64,000 bases of DNA from Lysinibacillus sp. PLM2 (GCA_023168345.1 AP025689.1:2354001-2418000); one strand, 5' to 3'; counted from the stretch's first letter, positions 53,836-64,000 are shown. Numbers and translations are program-made. Notes: generated by a model from the letters alone, not told the origin.

Positions 53836-53870
53836 GAAAAATGCAACTCGACCATTAATGGACGAGTTGC
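53836..53870 (-). terminator. Terminator of the nitronate monooxygenase-like gene
   Basis: GCAACTCG...CGAGTTGC near-perfect palindrome with a TTTTTC tail on the minus strand, between this gene and recO. Confidence 0.78.
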
Positions 53871-53875
53871 TTTAA

Positions 53876-54790
53876 CTAAATATTATACGAATGTTGTATT
53901 TTTAATTTTGCCCCTTCATACTCATCTCTTAATTGCTTCACTACATCTGAAACACTTTCGATTGATTTAATCGTCGTAACACCATGACCTGCTGACCAAG
54001 CATCTCGCCATGCTTTTACTTCAGACATACTTGAAAAATCAATGGCCTCTTTTGTCTTCAAATTATTCAAATCGATATTATTTTTTAGAAGACTTGGAAT
54101 TAAGAAATTCGCATGGACACCACTAATAGCATCCGTATAGACAATATCTTCAATTGAGGAATCTACTAACATTTGCTTATAATCTTCAAATGCTGCACTT
54201 TCCTTTGTTGCGATAAATTTTGTCCCCATATAGGCAAAATCAGCACCCATTATTTCAGTTGCAAGTATATCTTTTCCGTTGGAAATACTACCAGCTAAAA
54301 CGATATAACCATTCCAAAATTCCCTAACTGCGTCTACAAAAGCAAAGGGATTTAACTGACCTGCATGCCCTCCTGCACCTGCTGCAACTAAAATCAAACC
54401 ATCAACATGTGCTTCTGCTGCTTTTTTCGCATGTTTAACCGTAGCAACATCTGAAAAAACAAGTCCACCATACCTATGAACTACTTCGGTTACTACTCCC
54501 GGATGACCAAGCGATGCAATGACAATAGGTGGCTGATATTTTTTAATTAATGCTAAATCTGAATCATGACGCTTATTTGTTTTGTGAGCGATAAAATTTA
54601 CTGCCCATGGCTCTGTTGGTAAAGCTTCTTTTAATTGTTTTAGCATTTTTTCGCATTCTTCTGCTGTTCTTGCATTTAATAGTGGAATTGATCCCACTAC
54701 CCCACTCCTACTTGATGCAATGACCATATCAACACTAGACACAAGAAACATAGGCGCTACTATAACCGGAATTGATAATTTATCTAACAA
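53876..54790 (-). CDS. Nitronate monooxygenase-like FMN protein
   Basis: 304-residue TIM-barrel flavoprotein of the 2-nitropropane dioxygenase/nitronate monooxygenase family. Visible: VIVAPMFLVSS at the N-terminus, LILVAAGAGGHAG (conserved His/Gly phosphate-binding turn), VLAGSISNGKDILA and ADFAYMGTKFIAT. Enoyl-ACP reductase FabK shares this fold, but its usual context is absent. The start is TTG at 54790 with GGGGTG 6 nt upstream. It follows the alcohol dehydrogenase gene after a hairpin, so it may be cotranscribed in part. Confidence 0.85.
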   Translation of the reverse strand: MLDKLSIPVIVAPMFLVSSVDMVIASSRSGVVGSIPLLNARTAEECEKMLKQLKEALPTEPWAVNFIAHKTNKRHDSDLALIKKYQPPIVIASLGHPGVVTEVVHRYGGLVFSDVATVKHAKKAAEAHVDGLILVAAGAGGHAGQLNPFAFVDAVREFWNGYIVLAGSISNGKDILATEIMGADFAYMGTKFIATKESAAFEDYKQMLVDSSIEDIVYTDAISGVHANFLIPSLLKNNIDLNNLKTKEAIDFSSMSEVKAWRDAWSAGHGVTTIKSIESVSDVVKQLRDEYEGAKLKIQHSYNI

Positions 54791-54886
54791 AATCTACACC
54801 CCATCCCATTTCGTTCTTAACCATTATTTCTACTTTAATCAACCATTTTCCTCTTATAAACCAAATATGTCCATGAAAAGCATATA

Positions 54887-54914
54887 GCCAAACTCAATGT
54901 TTTTTGAGTTTGGC
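54887..54914. terminator. Hairpin between the alcohol dehydrogenase and nitronate monooxygenase genes
   Basis: Perfect 10-bp stem GCCAAACTCA / TGAGTTTGGC; T tails on both sides are weak. Confidence 0.5.
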
Positions 54915-54960
54915 CTTATTCTGAATATTAATCTATTTATATTATAAGCTGAATAACCCA

Positions 54961-56118
54961 CTACCCAAGTGCGTTGTAATAGATTTGTTCGATATCACTT
55001 ACTGATAATTTACGAGGATTGTTAGCTAATAGACGTTCAATTTTACTTGCCTCTTCAGCCATTTTTGGAACATCCTCTTTCGTCACACCAAAAACACTCA
55101 TGGATGTCGGAATTCCAATATCCTTCACAAATTGTTTTAAATATGATACAAATTCATCTGCAATCTGTCTTTTAGAAAGGTTATCCGTTTGCAACTCTAA
55201 TGCTTCAGCTATTTCTACGAATGCATCTAAATCACTAATTACATTATATTCCATTACATAAGGTAGTAATACTGAATTCGATACACCATGAGGCACTTTA
55301 AATTTACCGCCTAACGGATAAGCTAAAGCATGCACCGCGCCAACACCAGCATTTGCTAAAGAAATTCCAGCTAGTAAGCTTCCATTGGACATGTCAGCAC
55401 GAGCGACGCGGTTCTTACCATTATGAACCGCTTTACGCAGGGATTTATTAATTAATTTTATCGCTTGTAATGCAATACCTTTATTTAATTCATCTGTGCG
55501 TAAAGATGTATAGGATTCAATTGCATGTACTAAAGCATCCATTCCCGTTGCCGCAGTTACTGATGGAGGCATTGTGTATGTTAGTTCAGGATCTACTATA
55601 GATAATTGTGGAAGCAAGTAAGGACTCACAATCCCCTTTTTCACATGATCCTTTTCATCAGTGAATATCGCATTCCAAGTTACTTCAGAGCCAGTACCTG
55701 ATGTTGTTGGTGCTAAAAAGAACGGTAACCCTTTTTCTGGCACTAAATCTGTACCGACAACGCTTCTTAAATCTAGTTCGTATTTTGCTAAAATGGATAG
55801 AATTTTTGCGGAATCAAGAACGCTTCCTCCACCAATCCCAATAATTAAATCATAGTTTTTCTCACGAATTTCCGAACCAATTCTTTCTAACAATTCAAAA
55901 GGTGGTTCTGGAATAATGGATTGATTTATATCATAGGTGATGTTTTCATTTGTTAAATAATCAAAAACATGATTGATTATTTGATTTTCTACTAAAAATG
56001 CATCAGCTACGACTAACACATGATTCGCACCGTATTTCTTTGCCTCTTTCCCAATATTTGCAATTGAACCTTCACCCATCATTAATAAATCAGGAGAACG
56101 ATATAATGTAATTCCCAT
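54961..56118 (-). CDS. Iron-containing alcohol dehydrogenase
   Basis: 385-residue group III (Fe-dependent) alcohol dehydrogenase. NAD(P)-binding GIGGGSVLDSAK, then PTTSGTGSEVT, metal ligands in TGMDALVHAIESY (Asp and His) and in GAVHALAYPLGGKFKVPHGVSNS (two His). Reduces an aldehyde or oxidises an alcohol; the substrate cannot be read. Immediately downstream of the aldehyde dehydrogenase gene (18 bp), suggesting alcohol to aldehyde to acid, or disposal of an aldehyde in either direction. Confidence 0.92.
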   Translation of the reverse strand: MGITLYRSPDLLMMGEGSIANIGKEAKKYGANHVLVVADAFLVENQIINHVFDYLTNENITYDINQSIIPEPPFELLERIGSEIREKNYDLIIGIGGGSVLDSAKILSILAKYELDLRSVVGTDLVPEKGLPFFLAPTTSGTGSEVTWNAIFTDEKDHVKKGIVSPYLLPQLSIVDPELTYTMPPSVTAATGMDALVHAIESYTSLRTDELNKGIALQAIKLINKSLRKAVHNGKNRVARADMSNGSLLAGISLANAGVGAVHALAYPLGGKFKVPHGVSNSVLLPYVMEYNVISDLDAFVEIAEALELQTDNLSKRQIADEFVSYLKQFVKDIGIPTSMSVFGVTKEDVPKMAEEASKIERLLANNPRKLSVSDIEQIYYNALG

Positions 56119-56136
56119 AACAGCACCCTCTTAATA

Positions 56137-57579
56137 TTAATATTTAAGCCCTATAAATTTTGTCTGTAACATGTCTTGGATTGCATAAGCAATACCTTCT
56201 TTTCCTACCCCACTTTGTTTAACACCGCCATAAGGATAGTTATCTTGTCGATATGTTGAAATTTCGTTTATCCAAACACCACCAGTTTCTAACTGGTCTG
56301 CAAAGGAAATAGCTCGGTTGATATTTGTTGTAAATACACTTGCTTGTAATCCGTATAGCGAATCATTCGCAAGCTTCAAGGCTTCTTCATCCGTCTCAAA
56401 TGGGATAATCGAAACAACTGGTGCAAAAATTTCATTACATACTACATTCATTGAAGCTGTTACATTTGTTAAAACAGTTGGTTGTAAAATTCCATCAACA
56501 ATTTCTCCACCAGCAACAATACTTGCACCTTGCTCTACCGCTTCATCTACCCAACTTTTTGCCTTCAAACAGGATTCTTTTGTAATTTGACTTGCAACAT
56601 CGGTTTCCTCTCGCAATGGATTTCCGACCTTTAATTGTTTTGTATAATGAGCGAAATGTTGCTGGAATTCCTCAAAGATTTCCCGCTGAACATAAATTCG
56701 TTGTACAGATATACAAACCTGACCTGCATTGACAAATGAGCCCTTGACTAAGGCTTTAGCAGATTCTTCAATGTCAGCATCATTTAATACGATATTTGGG
56801 GAATTTGAGCCAAGTTCTAGCGTAACTTTCTTCAACCCTGCCATTTCGTAAATAGATTTGCCAACAGCGTAGCTACCTGTAAAGGATACCTTTGAAACCT
56901 TTTCACTTTTCACTAAAGGAGGTACAACATGTATACCTTCTCCCATAACAATTTGAAGTGCTCCAATTGGTAATCCGGCTTCTTTAAAAATTTCGTATAA
57001 ATAAACACTTGATAGTGGTGTTTTTTCAGCTGGCTTTAAAATTACTGTATTACCTGCAGCAATGGCAGGTCCAATTTTGTGTAATGCCAAATTTAACGGA
57101 AAGTTAAACGGTGTTATGGCAAGGACTACACCTAGCGGATATTTTTTTACAATTCCTAACCTGTTTTCTCCACCAATTGCTGCATCCATTGGAATGGTTT
57201 CACCTTGAATTCGTTTCGCTTCCTCTGCTGAAAATTCAAGTACTTGAATGGCTCTCCCCACTTCACCAAGTGCATCCTTTATTGGCTTTCCGACTTCTAA
57301 AGTTAAAATCTCTGCTAATTCCTCTTTACGTTGTTCCATTATTTCAGCAGCTTTTCGTAAAATTTTACTTCTTTTATAAGCTGGAACGTATTTGAATTCG
57401 TTGTGGAACGTTTGATATGCACCTTCGATTGCGTCTTCGATATCCTTTTCAAGGGCAAAATCAATCGTTCCTACTAATTGTTGATTATAAGGAAACCGAA
57501 CTTCGTGAACTTGTCGGCCGTTGCCTTTACGAATTTCACCATTGATTATAGAGCCAGTTTCAAGTCTAAATAAGTCCAT
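56137..57579 (-). CDS. NAD(P)-dependent aldehyde dehydrogenase
   Basis: 480-residue ALDH-superfamily enzyme. ITPFNFPLN and KPAEKTPLSS (cofactor binding), LELGSNSPNIVL with general base Glu256, and GQVCISVQR with catalytic Cys289; PYGGVKQSGVGKEG near the end. It resembles lactaldehyde/succinate-semialdehyde-type enzymes; the substrate is not resolved. Follows a livF remnant by 25 bp and precedes the iron alcohol dehydrogenase. Probably expressed from the operator-controlled promoter near 57800. Confidence 0.92.
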   Translation of the reverse strand: MDLFRLETGSIINGEIRKGNGRQVHEVRFPYNQQLVGTIDFALEKDIEDAIEGAYQTFHNEFKYVPAYKRSKILRKAAEIMEQRKEELAEILTLEVGKPIKDALGEVGRAIQVLEFSAEEAKRIQGETIPMDAAIGGENRLGIVKKYPLGVVLAITPFNFPLNLALHKIGPAIAAGNTVILKPAEKTPLSSVYLYEIFKEAGLPIGALQIVMGEGIHVVPPLVKSEKVSKVSFTGSYAVGKSIYEMAGLKKVTLELGSNSPNIVLNDADIEESAKALVKGSFVNAGQVCISVQRIYVQREIFEEFQQHFAHYTKQLKVGNPLREETDVASQITKESCLKAKSWVDEAVEQGASIVAGGEIVDGILQPTVLTNVTASMNVVCNEIFAPVVSIIPFETDEEALKLANDSLYGLQASVFTTNINRAISFADQLETGGVWINEISTYRQDNYPYGGVKQSGVGKEGIAYAIQDMLQTKFIGLKY

Positions 57580-57604
57580 CTGTTCACCTATCCTTTTTAA
57601 AAGA

Positions 57605-57784
57605 TTACATACCTAAAAATGCCTTTTTCACATGATCATTATTTAGTAACTCTTGGCCTGTGCCTGATAACGAAATGTGACCGTTTTCAAGAACATAACT
57701 TCGATCTGCAATACTTAATGTTTGCTTTACATTTTGTTCTACTAGCATCACTGTAACGCCTTGACTATTGATATCTTTAAACAT
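57605..57784 (-). pseudogene. Truncated livF (branched-chain amino-acid ABC ATPase), 3' end only
   Basis: Frame of 59 codons that matches only the C-terminal quarter of LivF: VMLVEQNVKQTLSIADRSYVLENGHISLSGTGQELL ending AFLGM. Walker A, Q-loop, signature and Walker B are all missing. It begins at an ATG within the family sequence without a ribosome site, 33 bp from the first operator repeat. The sequence shows a deletion that removed the rest of livF and presumably the other liv genes upstream of the aldehyde dehydrogenase gene. Confidence 0.82.
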
Positions 57785-57816
57785 CCTATACTATAATATA
57801 ATCTCCCACACAAAAA

Positions 57817-57830
57817 TGAATACGTAAACA
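57817..57830. promoter_or_regulatory. LacI-type operator repeat 1
   Basis: TGAATACGTAAACA, a near-palindrome with TACGTA centre. It lies just upstream of a TTGTGT/TATA-rich promoter-like stretch serving the livF remnant, aldehyde and alcohol dehydrogenase genes. Confidence 0.7.
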
Positions 57831-57876
57831 TTTTATATTAAAAAAACTAGAGAAATAATTCCTTTAACAACCAAAA

Positions 57877-57890
57877 TGAATACGTAAACA
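57877..57890. promoter_or_regulatory. LacI-type operator repeat 2
   Basis: Exact copy of TGAATACGTAAACA, 60 bp from copy 1; the flanking AAAA and TTT are also shared, and similarity with copy 1 extends to TATTAAAA. Confidence 0.7.
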
Positions 57891-57938
57891 TTTTGTATTA
57901 AAATAAGGCTGATTGAAGAATACCAGTAATAAGTAAAA

Positions 57939-57952
57939 TGAATACGTAAACA
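57939..57952. promoter_or_regulatory. LacI-type operator repeat 3
   Basis: Exact copy of TGAATACGTAAACA, 62 bp from copy 2 and 62 bp from the lacI-family stop codon. Confidence 0.7.
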
Positions 57953-58013
57953 TTTCACTGTAATACTGATATTACATCATCTTCCATAAATCTTGTCAAT
58001 ACTTTTTAAAAAA

Positions 58014-58994
58014 TTATGTTGTCTTTCTCTCGTAAAGTTGTACTGGTGCTGTTATTTGAACCTTATCTGTTTTTTTCTCGATTAAGTCAAATAGCTTTTC
58101 AATAGCCACTCTACCCAGATTATACGATTCATTTGGCCCAACTGTTGAAAGCTGTACATATCCTAAACTTGATAAATCAACATTATCAATTCCAATAATC
58201 GCTACTTCTTCAGGTACTTTTACATTAAGTTTCCCGTATAAATCAAGTAAAAGTAATGCAATGGCGTCTGTTGATGCAGCAATGGCTGTTATTTTCTTCT
58301 CTCTACTAATAATTTTTTTAAAAACACTTTTAATTGTGTTTGGATCGGTATCAATAATAAACATATTTTCTTTTTTCAATGGATAATTATATGTTTTTAA
58401 GGCGCGTTCATAACCTTTATAACGGTCATGAAATGTACTTTTATCTAATTGCCCACTTATCCAAACAATTTCTTTATGACCTTTTTGAATTAAATGTTCT
58501 GTTAGTAAAAAGCCAGCCATTTCATTATCTATTTCAACAAAATTACAATCTTTACTATGACGTCGGTTGAAGAAAATTATCGGAATGCCCAAACTTTTCA
58601 TCTCTTCATAGATTGGATCATCCATTAATATCGATGACATGATAATGCCGTCCACCTTGTTTTTAAAAATATAGCGATTTGTTATCTCTTCTTTATTATC
58701 ATTGGAGAAATGAACAATTACCTGGTAATCCTTTTCATTCGCATAATCAACAATAGCACTAGTTGTATCCACAAAAAATGGATTATAAAGAGGACCTGAA
58801 ATTAAAGCGATCGTTTTCGTTTGCTTACTTACAAGAGATCTGGCAACAGGGTCTGGGTGATAGTTTAATTCTTTAATCGCCTTCATTACTTTTTCAACCG
58901 TCTTTGGTCGCACTAATTCGGGAGAATTCAATACTCTTGATACAGTTGTTTGGCTAACATTTGCTAATTTTGCAACATCTTTAGATGATACCAT
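58014..58994 (-). CDS. LacI-family transcriptional regulator
   Basis: 326-residue repressor/activator. N-terminal HTH VSSKDVAKLANVSQTTVSRVLN with hinge helix VARSLVSKQT, then a periplasmic-binding-protein-like effector domain (TKTIALISGPLYNPFFVD, IPIIFFNRRH, VAIIGIDNVDLSSLGYVQLSTV). AAGGAGG precedes the ATG. It is transcribed towards three identical palindromic repeats, its likely operators, which stand in front of the aldehyde/alcohol dehydrogenase genes. Effector unknown, probably a sugar or small polyol-like ligand as in the family. Confidence 0.92.
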   Translation of the reverse strand: MVSSKDVAKLANVSQTTVSRVLNSPELVRPKTVEKVMKAIKELNYHPDPVARSLVSKQTKTIALISGPLYNPFFVDTTSAIVDYANEKDYQVIVHFSNDNKEEITNRYIFKNKVDGIIMSSILMDDPIYEEMKSLGIPIIFFNRRHSKDCNFVEIDNEMAGFLLTEHLIQKGHKEIVWISGQLDKSTFHDRYKGYERALKTYNYPLKKENMFIIDTDPNTIKSVFKKIISREKKITAIAASTDAIALLLLDLYGKLNVKVPEEVAIIGIDNVDLSSLGYVQLSTVGPNESYNLGRVAIEKLFDLIEKKTDKVQITAPVQLYERKTT

Positions 58995-59498
58995 GCTTTA
59001 CCTCCTTTCTTATGATAAATACAAAGATATTAGAAAAAATTATTTTTTTCAAGGGAAAATATAAAATGATATCAATTTTAGATTATTCATTGTTTAATAA
59101 ATACTAGTTAAATATCACGACATTAGTCTTTTGAAGCTTTACTTTCAATTTTTATTTAAACTATTTTAATATTATATTCAATTATAATAAAATAACTTTA
59201 CTTTTAAAGCGTTTAAAGAACAACTTTTAATATTGACCTTGATTTGTATCAACTTATGTTTAGAATGTTGTTTATTTTAAAATCAAACTAAACAAATCGG
59301 GCCTTTGTTATCCACAAATTCTTTTTTAACTTTTGGTTCGAAATAATAATTTTGTTATTCAATTATAAAATATTTTTGTTTTTAAATAGTATTTAAATCT
59401 CTATTTATTTTCTATCAACCAAATCTTAAGTTATATAGAAATAATTAATTACCAAATAAATGGTACTATTGAATTATTTTCACCAAATATCATTTCAA
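58995..59498. other. Very AT-rich 500-bp spacer between lacI-family gene and era
   Basis: About 20-25% GC, no ORF with a ribosome site. One palindromic TTTAAAGCGTTTAAA (59213-59227) resembles a LacI/CcpA-type operator with two departures from the cre consensus. A single TTATCCACA (DnaA-box-like) occurs near 59308-59316. Otherwise nothing recognised. Confidence 0.5.
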
Positions 59499-59528
59499 TT
59501 AAAAATGCACCCTAAAACGGGTGCATTT
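59499..59528 (-). terminator. era terminator
   Basis: AAATGCACCC-GTTTTA-GGGTGCATTT stem plus TTTAATT on the minus strand, just after era. Confidence 0.85.
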
Positions 59529-59541
59529 AAATGTATTTCTT

Positions 59542-60865
<1,324 letters not shown>

Positions 60866-60895
60866 TCAACTCTCCCCTCTAATTCTCTATTAAAT

Positions 60896-61252
60896 TTATC
60901 CATTAAACCATTTTGGTACAAATATGAGCAGTCCTACAATAACACTTGTTATAGCAAAAACGAGAACTGCTCCAGCAGCAATATCCTTTGCCTGTTTTGC
61001 TAAAGGATGTATTTTGGGTGATGCAAGATCAACTACGCTCTCAATAGCACTATTAATCATTTCTGCACCAATAACTAACGAAATTACAATTATAATGATT
61101 AACCATTCAAGTAAGGACAGTCCCGTTAGTAATGCGGCTATAATTACGATCAACATAGTACCCACATGAATTTTCATATTTTGTTGTTTTAGGGCACTGA
61201 ATATTCCTTGAAACGCATACCCAAATGATTTAATCAATTTGTAAAAATCCAT
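60896..61252 (-). CDS. dgkA: Diacylglycerol/undecaprenol kinase DgkA
   Basis: 118-residue integral membrane kinase with three membrane segments. Catalytic GAEMINSAIESVVDLAS and KQAKDIAAGAVLV are present. Gram-positive members mainly phosphorylate undecaprenol for cell-wall lipid recycling. The ybeY stop abuts its ATG (TAAATG), so coupling is likely. Confidence 0.92.
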   Translation of the reverse strand: MDFYKLIKSFGYAFQGIFSALKQQNMKIHVGTMLIVIIAALLTGLSLLEWLIIIIVISLVIGAEMINSAIESVVDLASPKIHPLAKQAKDIAAGAVLVFAITSVIVGLLIFVPKWFNG

Positions 61253-61726
61253 TTAATCACGACCTAGACCGAATGAAGATAATATCTCATCTTGTTTACC
61301 AAACATTACTTTCTCATCTTCTGTAGTCATATGGTCATAACCTAACAGATGAAGAAAACCGTGAACTGCTAAAAAGCCTAATTCCCTTTCAAATGAATGG
61401 CCATATTCTTCAGCCTGTTCCTTCGTTCGGTCTACGGAGATGATAATATCACCTAATACACGCGGAATATCTTCCCCTACTATTTCAACTTCCCCTTCAC
61501 CTAATTCTTCCAAAGCGAAAGAAATGACGTCTGTTGGTTGATCTTTATCACGATAATTACGGTTTATTTCATGAATTGCTTCGTTAGTAACAAATGTAAT
61601 CGATACTTCTGTACCTTCTTGAACATTTTCTACTTTTGCTGTATGTTGAAGTAACTTTTCAACTAAATCAATATGTTCTTCTTTTACTTCGTTTGTTTCA
61701 TCTAAAAAATCAATATTGATACTCAT
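61253..61726 (-). CDS. ybeY: Endoribonuclease YbeY
   Basis: 157-residue zinc RNase for 16S rRNA maturation and ribosome quality control. The zinc motif [11 protein letters not shown] is near the C-terminus; NRDKPTDVISF-like [13 protein letters not shown] precedes it. The ATG at 61726 follows GGAGGAAA by 2-4 nt more than usual; the longer frame to 61747 overlaps the pgpH stop. Confidence 0.95.
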   Translation of the reverse strand: MSINIDFLDETNEVKEEHIDLVEKLLQHTAKVENVQEGTEVSITFVTNEAIHEINRNYRDKDQPTDVISFALEELGEGEVEIVGEDIPRVLGDIIISVDRTKEQAEEYGHSFERELGFLAVHGFLHLLGYDHMTTEDEKVMFGKQDEILSSFGLGRD

Positions 61727-61746
61727 GGTTTCCTCCAAATATTGCA

Positions 61747-63897
61747 TTATTCATCTTTTGGATATTCAATACGAGAATGGAATATCCCATTTAATGTTTC
61801 ACACAATACTTCCTCTATAATTTTTAGTTCCTTGATTGATACATCACATTCGTCAAATTGATTTTCTTGTACACGGCTTTGAATAATTGAGTGAACAAGA
61901 TTTCGAACTTTCTCAGCATTTGGACTTTTCATTGAACGAACAGCAGCTTCTACACTATCTGCGATACTAATAACCGCTGCTTCCTTCGTTTGAGGCTTTG
62001 GTCCAGGATAAGAAAATAACGCCTCATCTACTTCTTTTCCTTCTTCTTTCGCTTTATGAACAAAGAATTTTAATGTACTTGTCCCATGATGCTGTAAGGC
62101 AATATCGATAATTTCCTTCGGCATTTTATGTCGTCTAAGCAATTCCGCACCATCAGTTGTATGGGCAAGGATGATTTCAGCACTTCTTTCAGGTGGCAAT
62201 GAATCATGAGGATTAATGCCTGACATTTGATTTTCAATAAAGAATGCTGGTCTCCTTGTTTTCCCCACATCATGGTAATAACAACCAACACGAGCGAGCA
62301 ATCCATCGGCGTCTATGGCTTCACAAGCTGCTTCTGCCAAATTAGCTACCATAACACTATGATGATAAGTACCAGGTGTTTCCGTTAATATTTTTTTCAA
62401 AAGCGGATGGTTCGGATTAGATAATTCGATTAGTTTCATTGTCGACAATAATCCAAAAGCTGATTCAAAGAACGGTAATAATCCCATTGTTAATGCACCA
62501 GAAAGTAAACCCGATACTGTTGCCGCTATGGCATAAAACACTAATTCCAATAATCCATAATCTGTTTGAATCATTAATAAGTAAAAGGCGATAAATGCAA
62601 CATTGATGATTGCAACAACACCACATGCTTTTAATAAATCAGACCTTTTTTCAATACTTCTCATAAAGTAAATACTTGCAAATCCACCAAATATAATATA
62701 AAGCGCTATATCCATTTGTAAAACTGCAGCATATCCTTCATGGAATATAATCCCTGCTGATGTTGCAATTAAGATCGTTACTAGGCTTGCCACTCTTTCA
62801 TCCGTTAAAAGTCGAACAAGCATCGTTGCTAATGCTGTTGGATATAGGAATGCAATTTTCACATCAAATTCATCAACGAGTAGACTCATTAATTCCATTA
62901 ATATAATGGAAAGTGAGTAAACAATTGCTGTAACAAGAACGGCGTTTCGTTTTTTTGTTACTTCCATTTTCAAACGATCAAATAATATATATAAAAAGGT
63001 CATTTGAGTAGAAATCAAAATCAGTAATCCAATAATCGGGTTAATCGATGAATGGTTATTCAACATTCCAAGCAATTCAAGTTGACGATACACTTCTCGA
63101 TCAACTAAGTTACCTTCTTGAACAATGATCTGACCTTGCAAAATTCTAGTTGGTTCAACAGAATCACGAGCTTGTTTAATTAGTTCATCTGTCTTTGCTT
63201 GATCTAGAAATTCCGTTTCTACAATTGCTGCTCGTCCAATAATAATAACTGCATTTAATATAGAATGATTAATTTGAGTATTTTCTCGTATCTCATTTTC
63301 CAGTTCATTTCTTGCAGTATTAAGTTGTTCTTTTCTTATTGGGTTGGATAGCTTTGATTTTACTAGCGATTGAACTGTATTATTTGCATTTTGAATATCT
63401 GATTTTTCCGCAGTCAACAAAGACCATAAATGGTCATCTGAAAAAGCTAATAGCGACTGACTTTCAGTTATTTCATTTAACTTTTCACGTAGTTGTTCAA
63501 TTTGTTCCTGTTTAGAAGGAATTCGAACTAGGTTTTCTGCTTCCTCTGATTCAACAATAACTTGACTTTTCTTTTCAATTTCTTCCCTTACATCAAAAAC
63601 AATTTCAAATATAGAAGAAACCAGTTCAACACGATGCTCCGCAGTTTCTTCATTAAAATAATAAACAGGTTCAACAGCCTTTTCAGCTTCATTACGCTCT
63701 TGTTCTGTTTTAAACGTATCTTCAACAGTTTTAGCAGACCTAATCGTATCTGGTGCTAACTCAAAGGTTTCAATATCATATGTAACACCACGCACATTTT
63801 CAAACATCAGAAAAAATTGTAATATACCGGTTATGATTAAGACAATTATTAAAAAAATATTAAAGTTTATAAACTTGAGATTGTTTTTATAGTGCAT
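61747..63897 (-). CDS. pgpH: 7TM-HD cyclic-di-AMP phosphodiesterase PgpH
   Basis: 716-residue membrane protein of the 7TM-7TMR-HD family. One N-terminal membrane segment (about 9-30), a large extracytoplasmic domain (about 31-275), a seven-helix membrane core (about 280-480), and a cytoplasmic HD domain ([49 protein letters not shown]). Homologues degrade c-di-AMP to pApA. ATG with GGGGGTG 7 nt upstream. First visible gene of pgpH-ybeY-dgkA-cdd-era; phoH is expected just beyond the window end. Confidence 0.94.
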   Translation of the reverse strand: MHYKNNLKFINFNIFLIIVLIITGILQFFLMFENVRGVTYDIETFELAPDTIRSAKTVEDTFKTEQERNEAEKAVEPVYYFNEETAEHRVELVSSIFEIVFDVREEIEKKSQVIVESEEAENLVRIPSKQEQIEQLREKLNEITESQSLLAFSDDHLWSLLTAEKSDIQNANNTVQSLVKSKLSNPIRKEQLNTARNELENEIRENTQINHSILNAVIIIGRAAIVETEFLDQAKTDELIKQARDSVEPTRILQGQIIVQEGNLVDREVYRQLELLGMLNNHSSINPIIGLLILISTQMTFLYILFDRLKMEVTKKRNAVLVTAIVYSLSIILMELMSLLVDEFDVKIAFLYPTALATMLVRLLTDERVASLVTILIATSAGIIFHEGYAAVLQMDIALYIIFGGFASIYFMRSIEKRSDLLKACGVVAIINVAFIAFYLLMIQTDYGLLELVFYAIAATVSGLLSGALTMGLLPFFESAFGLLSTMKLIELSNPNHPLLKKILTETPGTYHHSVMVANLAEAACEAIDADGLLARVGCYYHDVGKTRRPAFFIENQMSGINPHDSLPPERSAEIILAHTTDGAELLRRHKMPKEIIDIALQHHGTSTLKFFVHKAKEEGKEVDEALFSYPGPKPQTKEAAVISIADSVEAAVRSMKSPNAEKVRNLVHSIIQSRVQENQFDECDVSIKELKIIEEVLCETLNGIFHSRIEYPKDE

Positions 63898-64000
63898 ATA
63901 TTAACGCACCCCCAATAGTATATATATACTAGTTTACCAATATATCATATTAATTTCATTGTTTGTAATAAAACTTATTTTATTTGTAACTTTAAAAGTA

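Noticed and set aside
57814-57955. Three identical 20-21-bp repeats with about 40-bp spacers, looking like a tiny CRISPR array
   Set aside because: Repeats are short and near-palindromic, sit beside a LacI-family gene with no cas genes, and copies 1 and 2 share sequence beyond the repeat into the spacers. Operators explain them better.
59213-59227. TTTAAAGCGTTTAAA as a possible CcpA or LacI operator
   Set aside because: Two mismatches to the cre consensus, different from the TGAATACGTAAACA repeats, and about 220 bp from the nearest gene start; not strong enough to list as a site.
59308-59316. TTATCCACA, a DnaA-box consensus (a TTATTCACA also occurs near 48727)
   Set aside because: Single isolated copies in AT-rich DNA without clustering, dnaA/dnaN or an unwinding element; no origin is supported.

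Overview
The window is about 35% GC DNA from a Gram-positive, low-GC bacterium of the order Bacillales. Gene content and order point to the Planococcaceae (Lysinibacillus/Solibacillus/Ureibacillus-like): the Bacillus subtilis yqf-yqg neighbourhood is present (sodA, yqgC, yqgB, yqfZ, ispG, yqfW, zur, yqfT, nfo, cshB, ispH, yqfQ, yqfO, trmK, cccA, sigA, dnaG, ppsR, ccpN, glycyl-tRNA synthetase, recO, era, cdd, dgkA, ybeY, pgpH). It is opened at several points by accessory blocks. Organism assignment is inference from synteny and protein similarity recalled from memory; no search was run.

Layout. 1-5250: partial glcD (glycolate oxidase subunit), two tandem 73-77 aa membrane-protein paralogues each with a CcpA-like site, a GC-rich nested palindromic repeat, a DUF4085-like protein, a patatin-type lipase and a small charged protein. 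5360-9660: conserved sodA-yqgC // yqgB-yqfZ-ispG-yqfW. 9670-20350: accessory block with a small ORF, a lipoprotein, a PAS-GAF-GGDEF-EAL c-di-GMP phosphodiesterase, a carboxylesterase-like protein without its catalytic serine, the cystine symporter TcyP, an unknown protein, and a B12-riboswitch-controlled corrinoid salvage operon (btuF-like, cobU, cobS, cobU-like, cblT, cblS). 20420-22490: znuC-znuB-zur zinc operon behind a Zur box. 22567-28540: yqfT, an S13 D,D-carboxypeptidase, nfo, cshB, ispH, yqfQ.

28670-39610: second accessory block with the C4-dicarboxylate sensing/uptake set dctR-dctS // dctB, dctP, a small protein kinase, a threonine/serine dehydratase translationally coupled to a RidA-family deaminase, a membrane protein, a YciI protein, and an ECF sigma factor with a large membrane-spanning anti-sigma. 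39660-50440: conserved yqfO-trmK, cccA, sigA-dnaG, ppsR-ccpN, interrupted by an intact ISL3-family insertion sequence with a perfect 8-bp target duplication, an acyl-CoA dehydrogenase and a membrane protein. 50400-52240: T-box-controlled alpha2-type glycyl-tRNA synthetase, on the opposite strand to its neighbours. 52513-53793: an unknown protein and recO. 53870-59000: third accessory block with a nitronate monooxygenase-like protein, an iron alcohol dehydrogenase, an aldehyde dehydrogenase, the cut-off 3' end of livF, three identical palindromic operator-like repeats and a LacI-family regulator. 59500-64000: conserved era-cdd-dgkA-ybeY-pgpH operon.

How it works together. Regulation is unusually readable: CcpA-like cre sites (two small membrane genes, dctP, and one inside an unknown gene), a cobalamin riboswitch, a Zur box, a glycine T-box and a repeated LacI-type operator each sit in front of the pathway they would be expected to control. 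I found no single spectacular unknown system. The stretches most worth a second look are the LacI/triple-operator/livF-remnant cassette, the GC-rich repeat, the serine-less esterase, the corrinoid operon with two CobU-like proteins and no btuCD, and the tandem cre-linked small membrane proteins.
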